From the NCBI GenBank assembly GCA_030490835.1, contig CM059972.1:31847452-31911451 (forward strand): DNA of 64,000 nucleotides, read 5' to 3'. How positions within the stretch are numbered: the first letter of the stretch is position 1; each line of letters starts with the position of its first letter. The stretch comes from Annona cherimola (lineage: Eukaryota > Streptophyta > Magnoliopsida > Magnoliales > Annonaceae). The notes below the pieces were generated by a model. That model saw only the letters and a list, made by a program, of their open reading frames with translations, ran no database searches and was not told the origin of the DNA. A program made the translations under genes and the position numbers. Positions 1-12,237 of this stretch are shown piece after piece.

Positions 1-1380
1 TATTTACATTATATAAGCGTTTAGATCATGATTGTTTGCATGATCATAAAATAGATGAACATGCATTTAAAATGTTTTAATGTTTTTAGTTATATTTATA
101 ATAATGAAATTTATTTGCTTAAACACTTCAGTTTTATTGTTTTCGTGTTCATTGAGTTGGCTCAGACTCAATTTTTCCTTATGATAACATTTTTAGATGG
201 TAGGACTAAGATGAGAGTCCAGCTTGGGATTGGCGCTCTAATGGAAATGATTGGGAAATACTGGTTAGTCGAGTTATGCATGAGTTAGTCTCTTAGCTAA
301 TAGAAAAATCAAACTTAATATTTTGTTTGATGCATAGATAGGTGACGTAGTGAAGACTTCTTCTTGTAAAACTAATATAATTTAGAGTTGACATATGGTT
401 GATGATGATGGTGAATTGGAGAAAATTTTGATAGTTTATTTTGTTTAGCTCTCATGTTTATATTTTATGTGTTAGAGTTGTTATCTTGAGCACCCTGGTG
501 CAAATACTTATTTTTTACATAATTGTTAATCAAGCGTATTTAACATGTGTATCAATTTTTATTATTTTTGAAAATTTATAGATATTTTTTAGTTTTTTTA
601 TGTTTTAAAATAAATTATACAATACAAATATGCTTGTATAAGGTGATTTCACCTAACCCCTTGCTTCACTGTTCTAAAAAGATGCTTCTAATTTTCTGTA
701 AAATATGATGACTATTGGCTAAGGCGAAGGTTTCCCGGTGCTACAATGTAAATAGAGACTAGATCGATGATGCGGAATGTCCTTCTGAGGAGTATTATTA
801 ATTATGACTTATGATACTTTTTAAGGATAATATTACCAATTTTGAATTTCAAGTCTGCAAGACACAGGTGTACCTCAGTTGAGGTAATTTGCCAAACCCC
901 CTACCAGCGGAACCTATATCCACGTGCATTCCTCGTTAATTGTCGAGACTAATTTAAGTGCACAAATAAATTAATTGTCTCTAGTAATTAAACATTATTT
1001 AGTTAAAACATGGTGTGACCAATATGTGCATGCATGTCTCAATGGTTTCCTAATTTCGGTGAAAAGGTGACGTTCCTTGGAAAAATGCAAATCTGGGCTA
1101 GCTCATTCGCCGTGCGTTCTCCTTCTCTTCTCCAGATTCAAGCACTCGTCCTAATATCTTTTCTTTTCGGCGTTTAACTGGAACCACAGGAGAAAAAGGC
1201 TTTTTTGGATTTCTTTTGAAGCCAGCCTCGGGACGGCAGGAAAAAGCAGGGATGGATGCCGACACTCTTTAATCGTGTTGTGGTGGATGAACCATCCATC
1301 GAAACGATGGGAAAAAGACTTTTCATCTACGTTTTATTGAACTGTAGGTTTTAATTAGTTACCAGTGTGTTTGTTTTTAT
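1..1380. other. AT-rich intergenic DNA without a recognisable gene
   Basis: No open frame here resembles a known protein. The stretch around 484-660 starts with a CACCCTGGTGCA motif followed by AT-rich DNA with the words seen in other short repeats of this window (near 4500-4830, 20040-20300, 22760-22960 and 24030-24300). It is probably a degraded short non-autonomous element. The rest is unremarkable. Confidence 0.5.
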
Positions 1381-1890
1381 AGTGCGTTTGGAAAGTGATA
1401 AAATTTTTGATGAAAATTTTTTTGTGTAAAAATTTTTGAATTTGTAAAAAATAATGTGATACAGTAAGGGTAATAATGATGAGTAAAAAGAATAAAGTAT
1501 AAAATAAATATGGTTGTTGTATGGTAATTGTGTAGAAATATTCGAAAAGTATGATAGTTATATAGGAAGATGTGAATAAATAATTAAAAATATAGTAGTT
1601 ATAAAAAGTAAAAATTTTTAGATTGAAAAATTTTAATGCTTGCCAAACATGCTTTTGATGAAATTTTTAGATAAATTTTTTTGAAATTTGAGAAATAACA
1701 TGATATTATAAGGCAATGATGAAAAATAAAAATTAAAAATTAAAATAGATAAAGTAATTGTATAGGTAGCTGAATAAAAAAGATTAAAAATAAGATAATT
1801 ATATACAAATATACAAAATATTAGAAATAAGATAATTATAGAAAGTAAAAAACTTTAGAATAACTTCCATGAAATGCCAAACACATCTTA
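1381..1890 (+). mobile_element. Two adjacent copies of a TTTGG/CCAAA-ended MITE (family M1)
   Basis: The first copy (1381-1652) opens with GTGCGTTTGGAAAGTGATAA and closes with TTGCCAAACATGC. A second, more degraded copy follows directly and closes at 1890 with GCCAAACACATCTT. Both are very AT-rich and share ordered words (AAAATTTTTGA, ATAGTTGTATAGG-like, AAAGTAAAAA). Similar sequence recurs at 9369-9716, 10150-10690, 14595-14852, 18793-18986, 22052-22345 and 24313-24569, in both orientations, so this is a dispersed family. It encodes nothing. Confidence 0.7.
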
Positions 1891-2239
1891 TATATATTTT
1901 AGTAGTTGTTCTAACTTTTTACCTCCTATATCATATTGGTGATCTAATCAATAATTAACTCTTGATGTATATTCTTGACCAAGGATTGCAGGATCTGGAT
2001 ATTTTTCTTTGCTGCATTACTCTGGTATCAATAGCTGGAATTGTGTTACAATAAATTCTAAGCTTTATAGAATTTGCATCTTTACAAGGATGTCCATTTC
2101 AGAGAGTATCTCTCTAAGAGAGTAGCCGAAAGTATCACTAGCTTACACTATTGACTCTAGCACATGGTATATGGAAATTGGGACCACAATATAAGGAGAA
2201 GATCCCAAGAGCATATTCTTTCTTTTTTAAATGAGAAGA

Positions 2240-2533
2240 GATCCTGTTAGTATGGACTAAGCAAATGTCCCACTTAGCCCATTTAAAAAAATTTGTTTAT
2301 AATATTTTTTTTACTTTTTTCATAAATTTGTTTATCTATGTATATTTAATATATAATCTAAGTTTATCATTCAAAAAAATATATACACATATGCAAAAAT
2401 AGTAAAACTTGACTTATATGTTAAATAAACTTAAATGAATAAGTGTATAAAGAAAAAATAAAAAAATATTGTAAATAAGTTTTTTAAAGTGAGTTAAGCG
2501 GGGCATTTACTTATAACTTAGACTAACAAGATC
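2240..2533. mobile_element. Fold-back MITE (family M3), copy 1
   Basis: The left end (GATCCTGTTAGTATGGACTAAG, read in two parts) is matched in inverted orientation by the right end (CTTAGACTAACAAGATC). The complementarity continues inward through AAATGCCCC and a run of T/A for about 50 bases each side. Transcribed, it would form a long imperfect hairpin. A second copy lies at 11882-12237 with the same ends and the same internal words, which supports a mobile family rather than a chance palindrome. No TSD was clear. Confidence 0.7.
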
Positions 2534-2981
2534 ATTCTTTTTTTAAATATCTAATCTTGGTCCAATCATTTCATCTTATAATAACAATAATAGTATTTTT
2601 ATTCTATTTAATTTTATTTTGACGGGTTATTGTGGCAATCCAAAGAGCTAAAGAGAAGTGAACAACCTCCATTAATTCAATCCAAGAGAGACAAGAAAAG
2701 TGAGCGAATCCATCCACTATCCCTGAGTATGTAACCCTTCATGTTGCCAGTAGAAAGATCTGTGATAGTGCCTCTTATATATCCCATTGATCAGACATAT
2801 TTTTAATCTTAACTTAAAACGTGGCATTGAATAGTCATCATTGTTGATTATGGGATTTCAAATCCCATTGTTCTTGGTAAACGACTTTTCGCTGAAGTAA
2901 GTGACTATTGACATACCACTGTCATGCATACTCTATTTTATTTTATTTTATTCTTGATGCGTGTATGCATATACGTTAATT

Positions 2982-3505
2982 AGGAATACTTCTATAAAGC
3001 TCATTTTCTTTATAACCCAGCTCATTTTCTTTATAACCCATTTCATTTTAAACTGGTTGATAAAAAGTTCACTTTATTTATTATATTTATCATCGTTTAT
3101 ATTATAATAGAAATTCTTTCATCTGTCTAATATTATTGTATATAAATTTTATTTACAGATATATAAAATCAATGTAATAAAATGATTTAATATTAAATGT
3201 CAATTTCGACGTAGCGTTTTCAACATCTAAACTATCTAAAATATCATAAATATGTAGATAAATGATTTTATTAAGTGTTGCTATATTTTAATATATCTGT
3301 GAATAGATATAAGTATTTTTCCCAATTTACACATGAATATACCTATTTTTGAGTAAATGTGGCATATGTACATATCGAATTTAGATGAAACTTGGTCTTT
3401 TAACCTAAACAAATAATATTAAATACAACCAATGAATTGGATTTTTCATCAAACATCAAAATATAAAAAATGAAGAAGTTACGTGAAACCGTAACCTGTA
3501 CTTCT
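2982..3505 (+). mobile_element. Member of MITE family M2 (long variant)
   Basis: The block beginning GAATACTTCTATAAAGC and running to the GTAACCTGTAC near 3505 is collinear over about 500 bases with 23501-24022. Shared words include TCAACATCTAAAC, CTATCTAAAATATCAT and CCTATTTTTGAG. The core is also found in the complete M2 element at 33793-34161. No coding capacity is seen. The ends of this longer variant are approximate. Confidence 0.6.
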
Positions 3506-6500
3506 TTTAAAAAATGTTGTAGCTGGCCTGTACTTTAGTTGGCGATGCATGCAGGATATTATCACTTTGTTCTTCGAACCGGCTACCCTTGCAAAATGTT
3601 AGTCAAGGAAAATTAAGCAGACTTGTGCTAAATGCTGTTGCGGTGGAGGCAATATTTTCTCGCAAATTGACACGCATACACACATGGAAAATAATCCCCG
3701 CGATTCTCTATGGTCTTCCGGAGGGCAAAAAAAAAAAAAAAAATTTAAAATTTTTAAGAAATTTCTTATACATATGCAATGCAGGTTCCATTAAGATCTT
3801 TTACCTTATGAAATTTAATAATTTTTTAAAAATTATTTGATATTTTAATTTAATTTTCAAAAACCAAAATTTGGCGCGTGGGTATTTATGTCCTAAATTT
3901 TGATTTTTAAAAACTAAATTAAAATACTAAATAAATTCGGAAAATTACCAACTATTATAGAGTAATCTATAAAGAATGGCTCATTAGCCTAGCCTGCTAC
4001 AAATAATTTCAGGATGAGTAAGATTTACAGCAACAATGACAATGGTCAACAACTCCACCAAACCTGATGAAGCTCTGATCAAAACCGAACATTGATTTCG
4101 GTGACGAATCCAGTTGTTGCGTGTGGGAAAATTGTCGACGACAACTAAGGATGAAAGTATGCCGATGTGAAGTAATGGCAGCTAAGGTGTGTGAGAATGT
4201 GATTTGGAGAGAGTAATTTTGGCATTTACAAAAAAAGTCAAAATTTTGAACTTAAAATGAAAGTAAGTTTAAGAAAAGTTCATGCGGACGGAAGAAATCA
4301 TTGAAAATGCTTGAATATATGAGGAATTAGGGTAAAAATTATTGATGTATTTGGAAATATTCTTTTATCTTATCCTAATTGTTGGAGTGGATAAAATTTT
4401 TACCCTATTGCTAGTAATTTTTCCATTATCTTAAGTTAAAAAATTTATTTGGTGGGTAACGAGGGTGCCTACCGATGCATCACCAAAGCACAACTTTGAT
4501 GGATTCCTTTCCGGTGCAAGGAAAGCTTGAAGTTTTTAAATTTTATAAAATTGTTAATCTAAACGTATTTTATTCATATAACAACTTTTATCATTTTTAA
4601 AAATATATAAATATTTTTTGAATTTTTAAACATAGAAGTATTTTAATAATTTTTAAATGGACGAAAAGAACTAAAATTTAAATTATAGAAAATATATAAA
4701 TTTCAAGAAAGGTAAAACTTGATATACGGATTAAATAAAACTAGATTAATAATTTGATAAAAAAATTCAAAAAATAAAAAATAAGTTATACATCCAGGTG
4801 CATAGAAAGCCTAATCCACCAGGGTGCATTGTATCGGGTTTCTAATTTCAATTTTGGTCGTTTCTTGTCTCACGTAGAGAGAGCATCTGAATTGTTTTCT
4901 GGTTTGCCGCTGTTACGAGGGGCATTTTCCCCCGCATTTTTATTCTACCTTTTCAGAAAAAAAAAAAGCACAATTTTTTAAAAGTATATGCAACCTGACC
5001 TTTGGACCAACCATCTTTCCATGCAACTTTTGCCTCCAAATTGCACTGACATTGTGACATGGTTATGCATGACGGAGAGTCAACACGGGGCTTGAATTTT
5101 GTCATTTTAAGCCATCCACATGTTATTTAATCACCATCAATGAAAAACAATTGCTAAAATAAAAATTGGTTTTGACGAAGGGAAAGGAGAAGAAAAAAAG
5201 GATTTTGTCATTTTGAGTAATCCTCATGTTATTTAATCACCATCAATCAATGACGAACAATTACAAAAATAAAAATTTGTCAAATGGAAATGAGAAAAGA
5301 AAAAAATATTTTCCCGACTTCATCCTTCTACTTTTTTTACATATTTTCATATAATTAAACAATCTATTTCTTGCACATTTTACTAATAATTATTACTCTT
5401 ATCATATAACATAATTATGCCATCTATTCAAAAAGCTTTACCACCAAAGTCTTTTTCCCTTTTTCCTGTTTCCCAAATGCACCTTAATTATTAACAACCA
5501 AAAAGTTTTTATTAATAAGGAAAAATTTTCTTATGTGCGATGATGTTTTTGTAAGAAAAAAAATTCTATAATACTATCATAGGTAAAGAAATTTTTTCTT
5601 ATTTATTATAATATTTTTATCGACAAAAAAATTTGGTTGCTCAAGTAAAAAAAAAAAAGCTATTAGCAATCAAATTCTTCTTTTTGATTATTATATAATA
5701 TATGTCACTAACTATTGGTAACCAAGTTTTCTACTGAGTAAATCAAATTTTAACTACAAGACAATCTTGCTTGCGAAAAGCCAAAAATTCTGTAATATGA
5801 ACAGATTTAAATGGCAGCATTCGTCCTGCTCACGTTGAATTTAAATGCTGGAATGCATGCAAGACATGCTCATTGTTTGGTTTTTTTCATTTGGAATTAT
5901 CAATTTAAACGAGTTTATGCACATGAATTGGCGACATCACGAAATTCAAATTGCGTGCTAAACCGATATGTTTAAGGATTTAGTTGGATCTAGAATTCTA
6001 GATACAAAGGATCCCTCGGTTAGATTTTAAGGTTTGTTTGAAGAGAGAGCTTTTAAAAATATTTCATTGAAAACAGCGTAAGGCATTCACGAAGTGAGTA
6101 TAAGGTATCCAGTTTCCTGTTTTATCCCTATGTATCCTGTTATATGACAGTGGATTATTATTTCTTTTCTGTGGTTCTCCTTTTCAGTCAAAAGATTTAA
6201 AATGTGAGTTCTGTGGGTGATAACTGTCATGTGTTTAATGATTCATTTTATTTTTCTATTAGATTTTCCGGCAGTGATTGTGACCTTGATTGGTATTGAA
6301 ACTGCTCTTTCAACCTTAGAACTGTCAATTAAGTACACTTCTCCCACGACCCACACCCACACTGGGTTAAAATGCTATTATATATTGGGTTTAATACCGT
6401 GGAACCGTGTATATGGAAATGAATTCACGAGCCACTCCATTTGAACCAACCTTGAAGATGAAACATGCACGTTTGGAGCTAGCATCCATTTAATTTGCCG

Positions 6501-6851
6501 GCAAAACAGGAGAAAGGAAGTTCAAATCAATCTCGAGCACATTTCCACATCAAACAGCACAATTAATGGGTCCGTGTGGTGAAATTGGTATTAACAGGAC
6601 GAATATTAAAGACCCACTTGATTATACGAGTAGAACTACTCAAATGAGATTTAAAGAGAACATGATAAAATCAAACTGAAAACCAGCTATAATACTAGGA
6701 ACATGAAAGCTAAATTAAAGCTAGCTAGGTGGGGTTGTGGGGTGTTTTTCTTATTTAATTAGCTTGCTTGCTTGTTGTGTGTGGATATGAATCCAAGGCA
6801 AAGAGCTTGTATTGTGAACTATTCTTGGATTTGGTGGGGCGTCTGAAAATT
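3506..6851. other. Intergenic DNA downstream of the glutaredoxin gene
   Basis: No credible gene was found. Short ORFs here (for example 3589-3840 and 6217-6444 on the plus strand) lack recognisable motifs. The block 4490-4830 is an AT-rich short repeat with GGTGCA near both ends (GGTGCAAGG on the left, CCAGGTGCATAG and CAGGGTGCATTG on the right), resembling other short elements in the window. A near-duplicate pair of words occurs at 5098-5160 and 5205-5280 (ATGTTATTTAATCACCATCAAT), which suggests a small local duplication. Confidence 0.45.
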
Positions 6852-7160
6852 CTAATTCAGAGCTCCAACTTGTCTGAGGAGTGGGACCAAAGAGCCGCTG
6901 AGGTGCAGGGACATGACCCTGTCGATAGGCCCCACCAGCTGCCCGCCGATGAAAACAAGTGGCACAGGTGGTGTGCGGCCCAGCAGCCTAACCAGCACCT
7001 TCTCCATCTCCCTTCCGTTGGGGTCTTCATCCAGCTCGTGGACTGCAGGGTTCACCCCAAGCTCGTAGAAGAGCCTCTTGATGGCATGGCACATGCAGCA
7101 AGAGCTCATGCTGAAAATCAGAACTGGGTTTTGGGCAGCCAAAGCCAACACTCTGTCCAT
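6852..7160 (-). CDS. CC-type (class III, ROXY-like) glutaredoxin
   Basis: A 102-residue, single-exon protein. CC-type glutaredoxins are land-plant thiol oxidoreductases that bind TGA bZIP factors in cytosol and nucleus and act in flower development, nitrate and stress signalling. The sequence shows the diagnostic active site C-C-M-C at residues 21-24 after the VLIFSMSS strand, ELDEDP at 42-47, the TPPVPLVFIGG glutathione-binding loop at 63-73, and an LxxLL-type motif (LVPLL, 91-95). Length and lack of introns fit the family. The start is the only ATG that gives the conserved MDRV N-terminus. The C-terminus ends in GALN, where most family members that bind TGA factors end in ALWL; the stop codon follows directly. 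The frame is otherwise intact, so it is probably functional as an oxidoreductase, but TGA-related output is uncertain. The exact paralogue cannot be named. Confidence 0.93.
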   Translation of the reverse strand: MDRVLALAAQNPVLIFSMSSCCMCHAIKRLFYELGVNPAVHELDEDPNGREMEKVLVRLLGRTPPVPLVFIGGQLVGPIDRVMSLHLSGSLVPLLRQVGALN

Positions 7161-7478
7161 CCCAGCTAGCTGACTGATCAGTAATGAGAAAGCTCCCCTC
7201 CTCGATTACCCCCAAACAGCTCAGAATCTACGCGAGAGAGGTGGAAGGAGAGGAGCAAATGAGAATTGGGTTAGTGGGTCGCCAAAGCAATCATGTAAAA
7301 GCTCAATGCTGTTGGAGTAGACACCGAGCAAACAGAGGAAGGAAGTAGCTTTTTTTCTGTAGTAGAGCACGGGAAAAGATGAGATGGAGTGAGCACAAGC
7401 CCAAGGCTTCTGTATCTTTCAGAACATACAAGGCTTGGCTGTGATGGACAACAAGCGGTGGGGGATGGCTTATTTATA
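7161..7478 (-). promoter_or_regulatory. Promoter and 5' leader of the glutaredoxin gene
   Basis: A good TATA box (TATAAATA on the minus strand, 7471-7478) lies about 310 bases upstream of the ATG, implying transcription from about 7440-7450 and a leader near 280 nt. The leader is richer in G and C than its surroundings and has purine-rich tracts when read on the plus strand. Further upstream, at about 7690, GTGGGCCCC resembles a TCP-type binding site. The TATA box is seen directly; the start site and the TCP role are inferred. Confidence 0.6.
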
Positions 7479-9368
7479 CATGTTGGGTTGGTGTTCCAAG
7501 GATGAAAAAAGCAGCGAGAAGAGAGGAGGAATTTTTACTTGAGAAGACCTTTTGAGAATCATGCCAATTAATTGATTGATTTAATAAAAGTGACCTTTTA
7601 AATACTATAATAATTATATATTCCTGCGGGCTGCAGAGAGCCTTCTGGAATTGGAATAAAGAAAAGTTGGACATGTATGTCTCCAACTGGTGGGCCCCAG
7701 ATAGATGCTCGGCTCTGATCAGTCAAAGGCATCTCCGGGGCCTCCCTATGGACTGGGGCATCTCGTAGTATCATGTCCCATCATCCTAAGTGCAGTGCCT
7801 TTTGGTGGGAATCGTGGGATGTGGCCCATCACCAAAATAAAAAGAGACCGCCGGTGGAATCCATGCAGGAGGCCTGGCCCCACTCCTTCGTGCTGCCAGC
7901 CGTTGTGGGCGAGGTGGAGGCCCACTCTTGCAGATGCTCCTCCTCCTTGGGTGTCTTTGCAGTTTGCATATTTCTACCTAGTTGATGATCCACACCATGC
8001 ATTGCATGCACGATCCTCGTTTCGTAAACTGAACACGACTGAAATTTAAATGGATCTTAGAATTCATATAATCTCATTGAATAAAGGTGATTCGGACCAT
8101 GCCGCCGGTGGTCCTGCTCTCCCATCGGCGTCTGAAGTTGAAGTATGAGGAAAAAAGTCACCATGTGATGGACGTGAGTGGGTAAAAGTGTGCAATTTGA
8201 AGTTGATCTTTGTCATTGCTTACCTCTTCTCTGAAGTTGATCTTTGTCAGTTGCCTGGTTATCCGAAAAGCGTGGTATGATAAAAAAAATATGTATATAA
8301 TGAAAAAAATACTGAAAATGAGAAAAGGAATATTCAAAGCAATTTAATTTTATGGGACTAATGAGTATGAGGCAATATTCTAAAAAAATATTGTTCCAGA
8401 AGTAGTTTTATGTTACATCTTTCATTTTTAAAATTTTAATGTTTAACGAGAAATTTACTTCATTTATTATATTTAACATTACATATTTTTTTAGTTAGAA
8501 AGCCAAGTTTCATCCAAATCAAATATCTATATAAGTTATATTTGCTAATATATATTCATATGTAAATTATAAAAAATGCTTAAAATTATTTACATTTGTA
8601 TTAGAATATAATAATATTTTAAAATCATTTATTCGTATACTAACATATTTTAGATGGCTTAAATGTTAAAAAATATAATTTTAAAATTGATATATAGTAT
8701 TAAATGATTTCATCACGTTGATTTTGAAAGTATAGACAATGATAAATAAAATAAATAGAGTAGATTAAAAAGGTAAGGAGTTACAATTACACAGAAAAGA
8801 GATTTTACACGAGCAAAGCTAAAGAAAATGTATGACCGTGTGACCATAGGATTCATCGCATTTTTTTTCTTTTTAAAAATATAATGGTGGTGAATGATTC
8901 TGGTTGTATTTTTCTGTGGTTGTATTTTCAGAAAATTTGATTGGTAGGATGAGAGATGGATGGTTTTGGACCAAAGATACGGTCCACAGACCGAATAATT
9001 GTGGAAGGTTTGGATTCTCGACCGGAATTCGATATTTGGTGGCCACGTTGAGATGCCATGAGTTGAATGTGGGAAATATCGGAGTTGGACGATATCTCAC
9101 GCACCTCATCAGCCATATATTTATTAATGCATCCAGTATTCCAGCAGCCACGTGCTGGATTTGCCGATGTACGTGGCATTGCTAGAAGCCGTTCCATGGA
9201 GTTTCCACCATTTTTTCCACCTTAATCCAAAGAAATTTCCCACCACTCCGCTTTCCCTTGGAAATGAGATTTTGCTGATGTACGTGAGATTGCATGCATT
9301 TCATGTGTGTTTGTTTGTTTGTTTGTTTGTTTTTTTAATGGTAAAACTTGCGCTCGTAGCTCTTAGTT
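7479..9368. other. Upstream flank of the glutaredoxin gene and AT-rich spacer
   Basis: No gene was recognised. The 7690-8050 stretch is less AT-rich and has overlapping short ORFs on both strands, none with family motifs; it is more likely upstream regulatory DNA than coding. The 8400-8790 part is a degraded, inverted relative of MITE family M2 (words such as ATTTTAAAATCATTTATTC and GATTTCATCACGTTGATTTT). A (GTTT)n tract lies at about 9307-9332. Confidence 0.4.
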
Positions 9369-9716
9369 AGAATGTGTCTAGGAAGTGGGAAATCATAAAT
9401 TTTTTGATAAAATATTTTTGATGTAAAAATTTTTGAAATGAGAAAAAATAATGCAATATGATGTGAGTAATAATAAGGAATAAATGGAATAAAATTAAAA
9501 TATACATGTTACATGCATGAGTAGTTGTGAAGAAATGATTAGAATATATAGGTTATATATATAAGTAGTTGTGCAGACATAGTTAGAAACTGGTTGTGTA
9601 GAAATAGATGAAAAATATGGTGGTTGTATAGGAAGAAGTAAAAAAATAATTAAAAAATAGAATATTTATGAAAAGTGAAAAATTTTAATTTTAAAATTTT
9701 TTTGGTAAACAAATAC
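9369..9716 (+). mobile_element. MITE family M1 copy with a 9-bp target-site duplication
   Basis: The element starts AGAATGTGTCTAGG and ends GGTAAACAAATAC, the degraded TTTGG/CCAAA-type ends of the family. It is flanked by identical 9-bp direct repeats CTCTTAGTT (9360-9368 and 9717-9725). A 9-bp TSD is typical of Mutator-like (MULE) elements, so this copy suggests the class for the whole M1 family. The interior is AT-rich, non-coding, and collinear with the other M1 copies. Confidence 0.72.
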
Positions 9717-10149
9717 CTCTTAGTTTTTTAATGAAAAATTTGGGTTATGATTCCGATGGGTTGTATTTTATTTATTTGCTTGTTATAAAATCAAAATTAA
9801 CGATAAAATTCAACAACATTTATTTATTTAAATTTTAATGTTTATGAGCATCCTATCAGGTGTGGCCGGCTAGACCCCGTGGGACCCTTTTAAAGTTATA
9901 GTTTGACTGTTGAAAGTTGAAACAGTCCCCACGAGAATGGGAACTCTGAAAAAAATGAGCTAGCTTATTATTGCTTGCTTTCGGGTCACGAAACATGCTG
10001 CTTGGCGTCCTTTTGACCATGCCATGACAAAGAAGGGACCATCACTCTGAAGCCTGAAGCATGCTGAGAAGTAAGAACCGAAGCAAGATTAAAAAATAAA
10101 AATTAAAAATTAAAGCTGCATATGCATTTTTTTTAAAACTTTGATTTTA

Positions 10150-10690
10150 TTTTATGTTTGGAAAGTGATAATTAAAATTTTTGAAAGAATAATTTTTAGT
10201 ATAAAAGTTTTTGAAATGAGAAAAAATAATTTAATATGATGAATGTAATGATGAAGAGTAAAAAAATAAAAATAAAATAGATAAGTTAGTTGTATGAGGA
10301 GTTATGCAAAAATAATCGAAGGATAGAATAGTTGTATAAAAATATATGAAATGATAAAAAAAGGTAATCGTAATGGGTAAAAAGTTATAATTTGAAAAAT
10401 TTTGTCCAGTCATGCAGATAAATGCAACATAAAACTTTTTGATAAATGTAACATAAAACTTTTTGCTCTGCGCGACTATCTTATTTCTAGTCATTTATTA
10501 ATATCTTTATATACATTTACTATATTTTTTAATCATTTCTTCTTAACTTTTTATACAACTACCATATCTATTTTAATTTTCTTCTCATTTTTTCTCATCA
10601 TTTCCCTTATCATATCATATTACTTTTCCCATTCTAAAAAATTTTCATTCACAAATTTTATTAAATACAAAACACATTCAAAGAAAAAAT
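10150..10690. mobile_element. Two M1 MITE copies head to head
   Basis: The left half (from ATGTTTGGAAAGTGATAA) is in the plus orientation and the right half (ending with ACAAAACACATTC) is inverted. Together they form a composite inverted repeat of about 540 bases. Near the junction a 24-bp word, beginning ATAAATGCAACATAAAAC, is duplicated in tandem (about 10418-10465). ORFs here on both strands are low-complexity and are not genes. Confidence 0.6.
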
Positions 10691-11881
10691 TAATATAATT
10701 TAATTGATTTTACTCATTTATTAGATGGGGCATATGGACATATTTGATTTGCATGAAATTAGCTTTCTAATTAAATAAATAATTTTTAAATGCAATAAAT
10801 AAATTGAATTTTGATTTAATCGCTAAATTAGGTGGGCCAGAATGGGGTGATAACAACGAAGTATTATTGACGCCATTGAAGCATTCTTCCTTAAGATTTG
10901 GAATTCTTTTTAAAGAGCAATCTTAAGATTGATAATTTCTGTAGCCGATTCCATCATTTCCATGTCACTGAAGATTAAAAAAAATTGTAGTTTAAAGTTT
11001 AAACCAAGCGTTACAGGAAAATTAATATTTTGTAACAGACTTTGGTGACAGCAAACATTTTTTTTTTGTCACAAAAAACTCCATATAGTCACGTAAATAA
11101 TTGTTGTTACTTAAAAATTAGTTTGTAACAGTAATAATATAATGAATGTTGCAAAAAGTAACTTTAAGAGTCACAAAACCCTTTTGTGATGGATTTATAA
11201 TGACTTTGTTACAGTAACATCATAGTATATATTAATACATATATTGATAAATTTTTATATCGACAAAATTTGCTTTCTTGTAGCGAAAGTGCAAGTGATC
11301 CCAAAGAAAAACTGTGGCCAACTGCTAACTAAGTGGAAGCTGCTTTTAATGAATAATGTTATCAAGGACTTTTATTCTTGCATGCAACAAAATTTTATCT
11401 TGCATTAATAATGGATTGAAAATTAATTTGGTATTGCTTTAAAATTTTATAAAATAGAATAATCAACTGGAACAATCCGATGGCCACAGGCCATATTGCA
11501 GCTTCGACTCTTCTAATTAGTTTGTATGGATGGTGTGAAAGTTAGGGAGCTATACATTCAAGTGATGAAAAAAATAGATATACATCTAATTCAAGGGTAC
11601 GTAAAGTAGTTGGCCTGGCATCCAACATCAATATATAGTGGGGTTGGCTTATGCATGGTCGGTGGTAGTCAGCGAAAGGAGGACCACAAAACATAGGGAT
11701 GTGATGCATTTGAATATTCAGTCCTACCAGGTGACACCTACATGCAACTATCCAGCTTATATATGCAATTAATAGTCCCCTACATCCAAAAATAGTCCCC
11801 TACAACTAAGGCTTGTAGTATTATACATTCAACACATACAATGCATTGCTCCAAGCAACCCATCAATTAATTAATGATAAG
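10691..11881. other. Intergenic DNA containing a degraded CACTA-type transposon end
   Basis: Between about 11020 and 11286 there are many short sub-terminal words GTAACAG, GTGACAG, GTCACAAAA and GTTAC in both orientations, ending in TTTCTTGTAGCG. The reverse complement of that end, CGCTACAAGAAA, is one base from the CACTACAAGAAA terminus of plant CACTA (EnSpm) elements. No matching left end or 3-bp TSD was found, so this is a fragment. The remaining sequence to 11881 shows no gene. Confidence 0.45.
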
Positions 11882-12237
11882 TGATATTGTTAGTCGGGCT
11901 AAGTAAATGTCTCATTTAATTTATCTTAAAAAACTCATCTATAATACTTTTTTTGTTTTTTTTTTATAAAATCATTTATCTAAGTGTATTTTACATATAA
12001 ATTAAGTTTTACCATTTTTCGATATGTATATATATTTTTTAAGATTTTTAAAATATGAGTACTTTAAAATTAAAAATCTCAAAAAAATGTATATATAGAT
12101 CCAAAAATGGTAAAACCTAGTTTATATGTTAAATACACTTAGATAAACAAGTGTATGAAGAAAAATAAAAAATATTATAAATGAATTTTTTGATGTGGGC
12201 TAAGGGAAACATTTGCTTAACCCGAACTAACAAGATC
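11882..12237. mobile_element. Fold-back MITE (family M3), copy 2
   Basis: The left end GATATTGTTAGTCGGGCTAAG is mirrored by the right end TTAACCCGAACTAACAAGATC (each read with one or two mismatches), followed inward by AAATG and long A/T arms. The centre includes a second nested inverted pair around TTTTACCATTTTT and AAAAATGGTAAAA. It matches the copy at 2240-2533 in ends and interior. It is non-coding. Confidence 0.72.

Noticed and set aside
7027..7215. Minus-strand 62-codon ORF and the plus-strand ORF 6768-7169
   Set aside because: Shadow frames of the glutaredoxin coding sequence.
7705..8049. Plus-strand ORF near the glutaredoxin as a second gene
   Set aside because: No motif, overlapping ORFs on both strands of similar length, and position fits upstream regulatory DNA.
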